From Membranipora membranacea (Eukaryota; Bryozoa; Gymnolaemata; Cheilostomatida; Membraniporidae), in assembly GCA_914767715.1 (NCBI GenBank), contig OU612066.1, positions 21,862,283 to 21,926,282 of the forward strand: a DNA stretch of 64,000 bases, given 5' to 3'. The stretch's first letter is position 1, and the number at the start of each line of letters is the position of its first letter. The notes under the pieces are model-generated. The model was not told the origin of the DNA. It ran no database searches and was given only the letters and a program-made list of their open reading frames with translations. Positions 23,094 to 33,895 of the stretch are shown here, in pieces. The position numbers and the translations under genes were made by a program.

Positions 23094-26063
23094 TCACGTT
23101 TGTCTAGCTTTCTTCGGAACTGGCTCATTTAAGAGTTGGGGAGCTATATATTGGATATAGAATGCTGACAGATTAGCTCTCATCTTTTTACAAAACAGCT
23201 TGTCATGAGTAACCGTATAAAGAAAATTTTCTGATTCGGATACAAAAGTAAAGAAATGTGTGGCCAATACCCCTGTGACCATCATCTGGCCTTGCACTTG
23301 CCCATAATATTTATGTCTCTCTTTCAATTTACCGTCAGCCAAAAAACTAGCATTGCACAATGAGCCAGTCGTACATTTTACCTCTATGAGGACTTTCCCA
23401 TGACAACTGCACTCTACAATTCCATCTGGTGATGCTCCTAAATATGGCATTTCATTGTCAATGAATAAACCACAATCTTGATAACGGACATTAGCATGAG
23501 TCTTTTTGAGGGTCTGCAGCAGAACTTGAATAGCTTTCGGTTCATTTTTCTTTCCATGCTGAATGGCTGGCAAGTGACTGATGTCATTCGGGTGTAGAAT
23601 ATTGTCTATCAAGCGGGATATGTCTGTTCTTGGCTCAGCTTTTAGTGATTCCATCCTGGTGTGTATCCCGTAGAAATTGGATGCCGTCAACATGCCTTTT
23701 CTTGCTCTCATCCAGTTCTTGTTGTCACTTTGTCCCCTGGTTGACTCTTCCAAATCGGATATTTGTTGTTGGCTAATGACTAGGGCAGAAATTAACTCTT
23801 CCACTGTTGAGGATTTAGATGCATATGTCCTCACATCAGACATTTCTGGAGTGGGAGTTTTCAGTGTTCCTAAATGAATAAATAAATAATATATGATATT
23901 AGCACAGTTTCTGTGATGCTACAGTGTTGGTACTGTTAGCTTCAATCTCCATGTGGTTGATTTCTTCATAAATGAGTCGTATTAAAGAAACCTGATACAG
24001 ATTTCCAAAATGTTTGAATCTGGTGCACAATTTGGCTATATTTTTTTGTTGAAATACATGGTTAGAAATAGCTGACCTGAATTTAAAAGAACTCAGACTT
24101 TTAGGTGGCCTATCGCCAGCCTATTATCTATTATGTCATAACAACAATTACTGTTATATTACTATGGTGGTGGGATATGTCAATACTTTTTGTCAATTGT
24201 ATAATTCCATTTTATACATCTACCTAATATCTATAGATAGGTATCTTTGTTAATATCTTCAGCCGTGATTATCTAGCTCAAATATACACACGGAAACCCA
24301 ATTCAATCTAACATTTTTCCACTGAGTGTCTGAGATGATTTGGCCAGCAGTGAAAATTTAGCTTGTTATATTTCATGGTCAACCATGTATCCCTCTCCAC
24401 CACATGCGTAGCCTAATTTACAAAACAATTTGCCAATAATGTGATAGCAAATATAACCTTTGGTGATATCGTTGTGCTGGATGTGGATTACATGAGCAAG
24501 GACAGGCCAATTAAAACACCATGCTCACAATCTGATGCTATGTGAGTCACTATTATATGATGAAATAGCTGTTGTTGCTTTGAGTTTGTAACCCATTCAT
24601 GTCCTGGTCTGCTTGACATACAGCAAGGATAAACCAATAACCTAGATAGCATTGTTATAAGCAATCACCTCCCGAAATTGTTTCATAAAAAATTTATTCG
24701 AAATCAGACATGGACAAATCAACAGCTAAGTGTAAATAACTGTTACTCTATAATTTTACCTGGGAGGAATATGACGGCTGTCGGTATAGCTGCCTTCATT
24801 TCAGATATGCATTCAGCGAATGATGCATCCTCAGCTGAATCAACAAGGCATTAACGAAATCTTTTACTTCTCACCGGCTCTCCTTCTGCGACTGCAGATT
24901 TTTTTACTGAAAAGATCAGATGTAACGATATTATTTTGCTAATATCGATGGATGATGTATGGTTGAAAGATTATTGGCGCATCAATTTTCATTAGTTTTC
25001 CAGTTGAATTTTCTTTTGTAAAGAAAATTGCAGAAACTACAGATATATTCCATTGCTGACCCTAATTTCGAACGCTAGGCTATCTGTGTATATGATATAT
25101 CCGAATTTAATGACAAGTAATTTAAGTCCATTTATTGGGGAAGATTTGAAGATATCACTGATCTTTGGCTGTGAAGAATATTGCATAGCACACAGATATA
25201 GCTTTGTAGGCACTTATAAATGGAATGTTACCTTAATCCTCAATGTAAATACTGATGTAATTTGATTAAAGGGATTTCAGACAAAAGAAAATTTTACGGG
25301 CAGAAAATTTGCAGATATTTATACATCGTTGTTTTTCTTCCTAACATCGTATCAATTTATGAAATGCTAATAATAATGCAAACATAATTTTCAATCTCAT
25401 TTGAAAAAATTGTTAAAAATTATCCCAGCTGTCAGCATTGTACATACCCAGCAAAGCAGCTACAATATGCTGAGCAGACTTCACCAGTTTCCTTGATAAC
25501 TTTAACCCAAGCTTCATGAGGTATCTCCGAGATTCTCTGACTGCGCTTGCAGAGTGCCTTCAGGTAGCAGCATGGGTGCTGCTTGTTGATGTTATGATAG
25601 AATATTTCCTGAACGTGATTATCCCTGAACAGGCTAAATGCTTTACCAGTCTTGTACGCAGACAGAACCTCTTTATTTAATGAGCAGCCTTTTTTATTCA
25701 AAAATAGTCCGAGGTCAACCAAATTTGTCTGTGGCCATTTTGACATTGCCTCATTTTCACCATGCCATGCTTTCAATCTTGCAGGATCGTTAGGCGTTCC
25801 AGGTCCTTTTATATATATCCTGGTAATCTCTCTTATTCGCGAAAGTGTTCTTCCGCAGCTGAGGGGTTTTCAGGTACTTGTTGATTATACAGGCAATACA
25901 CACATGCGGCCAATTCCTCCTTTGAGCCACTAACTTTAAATCCACGCTTTCTGCAAAAATCCTTCAGCGCCTCGACAGTCCAGATTTTTACTTCCTCTAG
26001 AGTTATTAAATCGCTATCTACAATAATTTGTATTTCACTTGCCCTCTGAAAAGATGATGCCAT
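23094..26063 (-). pseudogene. SAP-SWIM-YqaJ protein of the ISL2EU element, decayed
   Basis: Reading leftwards: the first exon starts at ATG 26063 and encodes a SAP DNA-binding motif ('WTVEALKDFCRKRGFKVSGS', then KEELAACV). A frame change near 25850 leads to a second part with 'LKAWHGENEAMSKWP', 'LSAYKTGKAFSLF' and the first half of a SWIM zinc finger ('CSAYCSCFAG'), ending at donor 'gg|gtatgt' (25448). The exon that should supply the C-x-H half is not found. A frame-shifted exon (about 24890-24760, ending 'TAVIFLPG') joins in phase to an intact last exon, 23869-23094. This exon holds the YqaJ nuclease: 'WMRARKGMLTASNFYG', E in 'HGKKNEPKAI', D in 'YLGASPDGIVEC', E and K in 'VLIEVKC', 'YYGQVQGQMMVTG'. 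The nuclease exon itself looks intact, but the gene as a whole is broken. It is a PD-(D/E)XK exonuclease fold by family. Confidence 0.85.
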
Positions 26064-26274
26064 GGTTGTTGTTGAATTTGACCTTTGAATTCTGTATTAT
26101 TATCCAGCTGCTGATCACAAATAAGGAAATGCACTTTTATTTGTTACGGTGTTTCTCTGTTGTGATAAGTGTTGTCAGTTAAAGTAAGGTGTGAAGATCT
26201 GATCGTGTTATAATTCATGAGATGGACAATCTATAACGCTATATAGATAACAGTAGAATTTTTTTTTTCATATC

Positions 26275-26588
26275 AGTACTGAAATACTAGGAGTAAGGAC
26301 CAGTGTCTCCAGACCTGCCATATGTTCTATCAGCTCAGTGGCAAGCTCTCAAAATAGAAATCGATAATAATCATACCTATGATACCCAAAAAATTTTCCC
26401 AACCCGCTACCTACTAGTTTTCAAGGGGGCCGGTGCTGAATCAAAAGGAATTTTTTTCTTCTGATGAGCGGTTTTCGAGATAAGCCCCATTTTAACACCT
26501 TTTTCCTATGCTGCGTGTGTTAAAAGTACCAAAACAGAGAGCGGGCAACTCCAAAATCAGCCTCAAATTGGAGCTCAGAAAACTGTCT
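26275..26588 (-). repeat. Right terminal inverted repeat of the ISL2EU element
   Basis: Reverse complement of 19275-19588; ends '...GAAAACTGTCT' at 26588, followed by target copy AT. Confidence 0.93.
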
Positions 26589-26590
26589 AT

Positions 26591-26830
26591 TTGTGAGTGT
26601 AGCAATGTTTAGGGCCGCTAGCTTGATAATCGTCTACCTCGCTCGCCTACTTTCCACAAGGTCCCCAACAAGGGAGATGCCTTGGCATAGTCTGGTTCTC
26701 TCTGGTTTTATGAGAGTCTGTGGCATAGTTTTTCCGGCCGGATGCTCTGCCTGTCGCTGAACCCGTCTCTATCCAGGATTGGGACTGGCTGAGTCTGGCA
26801 CAGGATTGTACATTCCTCAAGCAAATTTTT
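26591..26830 (-). pseudogene. LINE 5' part and start of endonuclease domain
   Basis: On the minus strand, 'AALNIATLT' (the beginning of a LINE endonuclease, usually LNVGTLN/T-like) ends exactly at the transposon insertion and continues at 19272 on the other side. Further upstream, 'cgacaggcagagcatccggc' resembles the common 'caggaagggcatccggc' 5' motif of RTE/CR1-like LINEs and related SINEs. It is the outer half of the LINE split by the ISL2EU element. Confidence 0.7.
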
Positions 26831-27680
26831 CATAATATCATAATATCTACAAAACAACCACCTCTATTGCAGAAATAACTGTTGGTCTTGTTCTTGACTT
26901 TTTTGCTAGTTTTCATATTTTATCCTGCCCCCTACCTGTTCCAGCTAAGAAATGGTCACTTGCCATAGCACACCAGGACATGTAGGTATATACATTAAGT
27001 ACATAATTATTTTGCTTTATTTTTTATCAGATCCTATGCGGAGAAAATTAGTTGTGCATTTGGCTGCGACTTGAGATGATTTCCACCAATCTACATCAGG
27101 TTTGTTAAGTTATCATGAACGTGAAAAATACCACTTGCCTTTGCCCCATAAGTGAGCCCAGAAGGTACAATATGAGGATTGAAAAAAAACAAAGCTGAAA
27201 GACATAATGCATATGGTAATTCGCAGTTGGGCAGTAAAAATATTGACATTGAATGTACATCATATCAACTACCCTTGCGGATAAACTATTTTGGTTCCAA
27301 GTTTCAATTAAGGTAATTTGGTACCAAAAAACATAATATGTCCTGATTGGGAGGTCTGCATCAACCCATCACCCTATCCCTAATGACAAGATACCAGTGC
27401 TAAGATGAGAAAGTGTCCATCTGTTCATCTTCACACTATTTCAGAGTGACCTACAGTGCTGGTTGGTAAATAGAAGTGATATGTACGGGGATGTGAACTA
27501 TCAGCTGAGGTGTTGAGCCGCTTGGAGGTAGTGTCCATCATGCCTACCGCGTATCGAGATATGGGTATGTACAAAGGTGTTACTTTCATTTTCATTCCAT
27601 AAGTACTGTAACCAAAAAATAGCTTCTCTCTGTGGAAGTGTTTATATTTCTATTTATAGCAATTAGCAAATTTTTTTCCC
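26831..27680. other. Intergenic DNA, nothing recognised
   Basis: No supported exon, RNA gene or repeat structure was found in this stretch. Confidence 0.45.
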
Positions 27681-27689
27681 CAGAAAGAA

Positions 27690-27900
27690 AGTATTTTTAC
27701 AATCACAATACCTAAATTTGTTGTCAGTTGTTATAAGTTTTGATAGCACGAGGTCCTGGGTTGAATTTCCCCTCTTGTTATGAGAGATCTTCCTGCTCAT
27801 ATCCCATAACACGCCGAGCAACATTAACCAACACCAACTGAACTGACTCAAAAGTCGCCACTTCTCTAACGACAACTCTACAACTATACTGTCTGGAACA
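27690..27900 (+). repeat. tRNA-derived SINE-like fragment
   Basis: 'gatagcacgaggtcctgggt' followed by 'tgaatttcccc' resembles the anticodon-to-T-arm part of a tRNA head, with a B-box-like GGGTTGAATTTCC at 27758-27770. The upstream A box is poor ('gttataagttttg'). A tail follows with no clear end or target duplication. Confidence 0.5.
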
Positions 27901-27929
27901 TTCTTAGTCTACCGACATCAAAGAGGCTG

Positions 27930-28420
27930 TCTATCAGTAATAAACCTATTAAGACAAGAAATTTCAAAAATTATTCAAAAACGTTCCAAATTATTTTTAA
28001 ATCGCCAAAAAAGCAAATTGTTTTGGCGGAATATAAAATTGATCTCAGCTGTAAAACACAATTTTTTAGGCATTATTCTTGACTCTAATATAACTGATAT
28101 GAATCACCTCGTGGACCACTGCCGAAAATTCAACCTAATTTTAACATTGATTAGGGCAGCTCTCCCTTATTTTGATAGCAAAACAATGGTTGACCTGTAT
28201 TACCGTTGTTTTTACCCACATTTAATTCAAAAACCTGAATTCTGGGGCCATGCCACGACACAGATCTCCATTCCATTTCAGTTTCCATTCTTCAAAAAAA
28301 GTATGTACATGTTATTCTGAACAAAAAACCCAGAGAAAATGTCACATCATTTTTAAAACATAAGGAATCATGTGAATTCAAATGCTATTTGAATTTTGTA
28401 CTTTAAAACATGCTCAACTA
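27930..28420 (+). pseudogene. LINE reverse transcriptase C-terminal fragment
   Basis: A 100-codon frame reads 'KHNFLGIILDSNITDMNHLV' and 'MVDLYYRCFYPHLIQKPEFW', matching the thumb/C-terminal segment of Jockey/CR1-type reverse transcriptases (…FLGVxLDxxLTWxxHI…LYxxLVxPxLxYGxxxWG…). It continues after a break with 'VLNKKPRENVTSFLKH'. No 5' part is nearby; this is a typical truncated insertion. Confidence 0.75.
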
Positions 28421-29732
28421 CTAAAAAAAGCCAACCGATCGGGATGAGAGGTCCTTGTTGTGCACTCGCTTGTCACTGTACAACAAGCATCTAAAGGGGG
28501 TGGAGATGGGGTCTCAGACTTGTGTGCCCGCGCGCCCGGCTTCCTGTCTGGGGGGCAGTGATGACTGCAGCTGGAAGGGGCACTTGTCCTGTACGTGTGT
28601 CTCGTATTTGACCTTCAAGCTTTACAATTGGGCTGTCTACGCTCTAGCGCAGGCTATAAGACTGTCCCTTTGCTTTTGACATGTTTCTATTGCAATTATC
28701 TACATTTTTTGATTTAATCTTTTTTTGCCTTTCTCTGAGTCATACTCAATTGAACTTTATCTATATATGTTATCAATTTTATCTCTAGCAATAAACACAC
28801 ATGAAAGAAAAAAATGTCTAACAGTCTTCGAGTTAGGGTGTCAATTACCTTTCTGAAATGTGCAGTCTCACACCACTACCCTCCCTCATATCGGACAAGG
28901 GATAGAAATACCCATATAGATAATTATGACAAACCTATACACAAAATGACCTAATGACCTAATTTTACACTAGTACCCACTCAGTGGCTAGTTATTGCAT
29001 AGCACCTTCTACATGATAATCCCATAATAACCTAATACTAATAGTTATTTTTCTGGCTGCTTTGCGGTGCCAATCAATGTTGCAGCTAGCTTTCTGGATA
29101 TTGTAATCTTTATTTCTTTTTTAGACTGCCATAGAAAGACAGAGCATCTTAAAGAAACTCAGTACCATTCACCAGCTACAAGCAAACAAATAACCACATC
29201 TACTGAAGCATCAGTGTTGTGATTTAAAAAAAATTTATGGGCGTTGTAGCCACTTATAATGATTTAAGAACGAGGATTTATATTTTGGTCCATTTCCATA
29301 ATTTTTATATAATCCCCATAGGGGAAAATGGAACTCTATCCTCTGTGCTCCCATAGCTCTCAGCCAAACCTCAAATGTATTTTCTGGTAATTATTTATTC
29401 CTCTCCCTGAGAATTAAGCTTAAAATTCATTTTATACGATTATTTTATTAATGGTGTATTTTGATAAAGTATAACAGCTTCAATACAATGTAATGAGTGA
29501 TGGATAACCAAAATTTTGTCTTTTTTAAACCAAGGACTAAGCAACTTCCTAATAATATGCAAGTTGCGATTGTTATCAATATCCAGCGCGTTTGGTGCTG
29601 TTTTGCTCCAGGAATCTGGTAAAGATATCTGGCAACCATTGGAATATGCCTCGCGTAAGATGACTGACACTTAGACGCGCTCTTCGATGGTAGAGAAGGA
29701 AACTCTTGTCATCATGTGGGCAGTTTGACTAG
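28421..29732. other. Intergenic DNA with a small GC-rich patch
   Basis: About 28440-28620 is noticeably GC-richer ('ccgcgcgcccggcttcc') than its surroundings and is probably the tail of an unknown repeat. An exon-like piece at 29126-29221 (acceptor 'tttctttttttag', 32 codons to a TGA) could not be joined to anything. Confidence 0.4.
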
Positions 29733-30238
29733 TATATGATAGGTCGAAAGTTTGAAGTTGAAGCGGTCCATAAACCCTTGGTACAAATTCTAGGTGGTAA
29801 AGATCTGAGTGATCTACCACCGAGGGTGCAAAGGTTCAAAATGAGGATAATGAGGTATGGATATAAAAATTTTGGTGTTAGGATGTTTGTTGCCGATAGT
29901 TTGAGCCGACCCAACGAGGCTTAGAGTGCAGCCAGTGTGAAGCACTGTGCAGCTGTTGAGTACTATATTGACAGTATTTGTGAGGACTTAGTCCCTGATA
30001 TACATGAAATAGAGGCGTTTGAAGCCACCGTGACTGACGATGTTGCAGTTAAATTCAAGCAGTATTTGGTCGAGGGTTGGCGAAGAAACAAGCAGTCATA
30101 AATTGCCCGGGTACAAAGGATGTCTCATGTTTAATGATAGACTTGATGTACCTGCTAGTTTGCGTAGTGCCTATATTGCACATGCACATGCTGGACACCA
30201 GGGTACTGCTAAACCTGCAGAGCTGCTTGACAGATAGT
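29733..30238 (+). pseudogene. Ty3/gypsy LTR-retrotransposon fragment (RNase H to integrase zinc finger)
   Basis: 'RKFEVEAVHKPLVQIL' and 'LSDLPPRVQRFKMRIMRYGY', followed by 'VADSLSRP', are the end of a gypsy RNase H domain. Further on, 'VPASLRSAYIAHAHAGHQGT' matches the H-x-H part of the integrase zinc-binding region. Frames change between them, and no LTRs, protease or catalytic integrase core were found nearby. It is an old internal fragment. Confidence 0.85.
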
Positions 30239-30436
30239 CTGGTGGCCGAGCTATCACCCAACGACAAATTTTTGTCAATTTTAGCTCTTGCTTTTGGCCT
30301 GAGTCCCGCAGCAATTGATCTCAGGAATATGCTGTGCAGCTAAAGCCAAGCTTCTTTCAGATTGTCTGCTCAACAACCCGTAGCAGACAACTCGAATTTG
30401 TACTTCAAGGGACATTCTGATGCGTTAAAAGTGCTC

Positions 30437-30550
30437 AGATAGCTGTATATGCAAGTTTGAGGCATCACATCATCAAATTCTTTACAAACATTATCAAACC
30501 AAAGTGAATAGTTGTAATGTGATGCCACAAACTCGCACTTGCAGCCATCT
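30437..30550. repeat. Imperfect inverted repeat, 34-bp arms
   Basis: Arms 30437-30470 and 30517-30550 pair through 'gcaagtttgaggcatcacat' and its near complement, with about five mismatches and a 46-bp loop. It may be a worn MITE end pair or an RNA hairpin. Confidence 0.7.
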
Positions 30551-32156
30551 AAGGAGTAAGAACCTAAATTATGTTTGGGTATACATAAAAAAGTATCATG
30601 TGAAATTGCTTTTATAAACATAGTTTTGGCAATCAGACATTACATGTATTTCGTCTGCCGCATTATGGGCATTGATTTTTGCTTATTGAAATATTATAGG
30701 AGAACTACTGATCTTTCAATTCCAACACATCTCACCATGTCGTAAAATACAACCTCATTAAATGAGAATTGATATCTGAAACCTGGGAACTTGAATTGTT
30801 TTTCATATTATGTATGTTAATGATGCCCTTCTCCAATGGATTTGCCCCGGTTTTGGAGCACCTCTACAACATCAAAAAATATACTGCATCAGGGTATTAT
30901 GTTATATTCGCTGCAGGGTGCCAAAGTATAGCGTTATGTGGTCTAGAAAAATTTGAGAGAAATTGAATTGAATTCAATGCACTCCACTGTGCAATCAAAA
31001 TGGTTTTGACGCCACCACCAGCATCATTTGCGACGCAGCAAACAGCAGAGTTGTCGAGTTAAGTAGGTGATACTGTTTACCTGAAATGACCCTTGCAAAA
31101 AATCTTCAGGTATTAAAATGAGCAACCAGATACACAACTCCGGCTTGAGCTTCTTGAAGACCTGTTCATGGTTTCGTTCGATCCAATGAGTAGATTTGAT
31201 TCTTGCAATTTTAGCGTTGTTCTAGTATCGCGTTTGATTTTTATTAGTTTCTTTGATCTTGAAATCTACAAATACACTTACACCAGTACCTTGTGATTCA
31301 AATTGATATGATAAGTTATACCATGGTTCTATAATCAAATGACGATTGGTAAATGATACATCTTCAACTTGGCAACTTTTTCAGCTAGTGTTGCTGAATC
31401 TATTGATTGCAGAGATCATCATAAATAGAGTTTCTGCTTCCAAAAATGATCTAATTTTCAATATACACGCCTCCGTATATTTAAAATTAAACAATAAAAG
31501 GAAACAGATCAGACCAAAAATCGGCAGCAACAATGTTTCCTTCATGTCAAGCAAGTTCATATTCAAACAAGAAAAGAAATGTAGGAGCGCTCATATCAGG
31601 TTCCTTGACCAGAAAGCTCACCATCAAGGTTGCGCTGTCAGCTGTCTCTTTCAAGCAGATTGTCTTAGTTTAATTGTGCCCTGTCAATAATTACTGCAAT
31701 TACATGCATACTTTTAGCATAGAACTCGCCTGTCGTAAATTCATGATCACACTGTTTGGACAATTCCAACAGTAAACGGGGATGATGCTGTTATGATATA
31801 AAAAATACAGATCCGCAGCACTAGTACTCATGAGTTTGGTCTTGTCAGGTTCTAGATTTTTCAGTTCACCAACTCAACATGTAACTACCCCCAATAGCTG
31901 TGACATCTGTAGGGGTAACAGTATATTGTTAACAGTGATAACATGGCAAATCTGAAAACATTCCGCATATTCATTACCATGTTGACTGATATAAACAAGG
32001 TGCCCCTCCTCAATATTTAATTTATATCTCAAAAACTTAATAAACATAATTCCTACATCTCAACTTTTGGTAACCTATCACATTCATTCATAAACATGAT
32101 CTAGGGAAACCCAATTAGTTCATTGTTGTAGAGTTAAGTTTCATATAAATACTATG

Positions 32157-32186
32157 TGTATATATATTATATATATATATATATAT
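32157..32186. repeat. (AT)n dinucleotide tract
   Basis: About 15 nearly uninterrupted AT steps. Confidence 0.95.
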
Positions 32187-33379
32187 GACATACAAATCTA
32201 TAACAGAGGAACATGTATGGTCCTTGAATCATTCCGCTCTTAACTGATAAGGGGCCAAAAATCTGAATTCAAAACATTTGAAAAAGGACCTCTTATTTAA
32301 TGAAGGTAAAATAAAAACATCCTATGTAGATTGATTTTATCGATTAAATATGTTTTCACTGTTCAATTATATTGGTTCAGTTTTTACCCAGTTCAGAATA
32401 TGTTTGATCCGGTTACCTTATTTCCAAACAGTCTCATGACAATTTTTATGTACTTAGGAATAGAAGCGAGACAATTTTTTGCAGGTGATTTTTAGAGTGA
32501 CTGAGCTACATTAGAGAGTGTGCCTATCTCTGAAACCTTTCTCTCAGAGACTATGATGACACAAACTGTTGATTTAGTGTTTGAAAACTCATTGATTATA
32601 CTATTATAATTGCAGTCACATCAAAAAACATCAAATGTTAGATGGAACTTTTCCTGTTTCACTGCTTAACAATATAATAATTGTGTACCATCTTTTCGCC
32701 TGCAAAAAGAGGCATTTTACCGCTTAAGTCACTAAAGTTGACAAGCTATTCATAATAATTCTACGCTAGATTTTTCATTTAACTCAGTGATAAGTATCAA
32801 TGAAAATATATATATCAATAAAAAATTTATATTGATAATGTTGAATGTTCAATGTCTAGTAATCAAAAATTTTGACAAGTGTTTTTAATAATGAATTTTT
32901 ATTATTATAATTATCAGCTAGTTGTCTATCCATGGAGAGAGAGGAGACAACTGGTGTTTGATTAAAAAGCATTAAAATCGCTATCTGATTATTCCGCCTG
33001 TAACATGTCAAATTGCAAGTCATATTGCTTTTTGCATGATGGAACCATATTCTGAATGGACAATTTGGAAATGAATTTGTCTAAATTGAAAGACTTAAGG
33101 AGCGAGGATTTTGAGCAACGTTTGTTTGTCAGGATTTTTCTAAAAAGGCTTCACCACTCGGCAGCAACAGCCGGCATAACGATAACCAGCGTGAAATTAT
33201 CAGATCTGTATTTCAACAGAACTTTGCCGTTCGATATGCTGTCCAACTGTTAGTTTCAACTGTGTCCCCAATCTTATAAAAAATATCATATTAGAGAGTT
33301 TGATGGTGCAGGCAGTGTTGCGTACTAAATGCAAGTACTCAGTTCCATTAAACACTCATACAACTTCCTGAGGTGCAAT

Positions 33380-33492
33380 GGGTGTTATAAGACCTGTGGC
33401 AGGTGCTGTATGGAACACAACAAAACTGTATAGGCCTTGAGTGCTGTAAGACGTGTCCCATACAGCACAGGCCACACGTCTTACAACACCTG
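33380..33492. repeat. Imperfect hairpin, about 33-bp arms
   Basis: 'tgttataagacctgtggcag' plus 'gtgctgtatgg' (33382-33413) pairs with 33458-33491, with few mismatches. The minus frame 33356-33631 across it is a by-product. Confidence 0.7.
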
Positions 33493-33825
33493 TTGCCAGC
33501 GCCTGTTTTTTATGCCCATTCAGAACAGCATAAATTTTTGTAATGCAAATTCCATCGGTTATTAAAAACGGCGTGATGCTAACTTTTGTCAAGGTTGATA
33601 AATCCCATGAGAAGATAAGGCATATTGCCAAACCTAACTTAAATGGTTGAGCTCAAGTGTACTCTCATTGGTTCATTGATAACAGTTGGGTTTTGCTATG
33701 ATTCCCACTCTCCCTGTATTCTCTTTTTTATTATAGGGAGTTGCCTTTTTTTGGAGTTATCAAGTATCAGTTGGGGCGAAACATAATATGGGCATTGAGT
33801 ATAGGCAGGAGCAGCGGACTAAAGA

Positions 33826-33895
33826 CCCAAAAATCAGCGGAACATAGACCCATACGGAACATAGATCCAAACGGAACATAGACCTGCACCCGGCC
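33826..33895 (-). repeat. Minisatellite, inverted relative of 15925-16015
   Basis: Three spaced copies of 'cggaacatagacc' followed by 'gcacccggcctcgcc'. It is the reverse complement of the arrangement after the U2-like segment at 15.9 kb, marking a second member of that repeat family, here without the U2 head. Confidence 0.75.

Larger units (their letters stand above)
19275..26588. mobile_element. ISL2EU-type DNA transposon, 7.3 kb, nested in a LINE
   Basis: The ends are 5'-AGACAGTTTTC... and its inverse, with 314-bp terminal inverted repeats (19275-19588 and 26275-26588). 'AT' flanks both sides (19273-19274, 26589-26590). Removing the element and one AT rejoins the LINE endonuclease reading frame across the gap ('LNIATLT' + 'NKSREIADTMV'), which independently fixes the boundaries and the 2-bp target duplication. 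It encodes a THAP-HTH-DDE transposase (plus) and a SAP-SWIM-YqaJ protein (minus), convergently arranged. By established family knowledge, a transposase plus a YqaJ-nuclease protein is the hallmark of ISL2EU in the PIF/Harbinger-ISL2EU group. Both genes carry damage, so it is probably inactive. Confidence 0.9.

Noticed and set aside
29126-29221. Possible terminal exon after 'tttctttttttag'
   Set aside because: Only 32 codons; no upstream exon with matching phase in the LINE/SINE debris around it.
31346-31690. 114-codon plus-strand frame
   Set aside because: No known motif, overlaps a similar-length minus frame, and shows no splice sites or promoter signals to support it.
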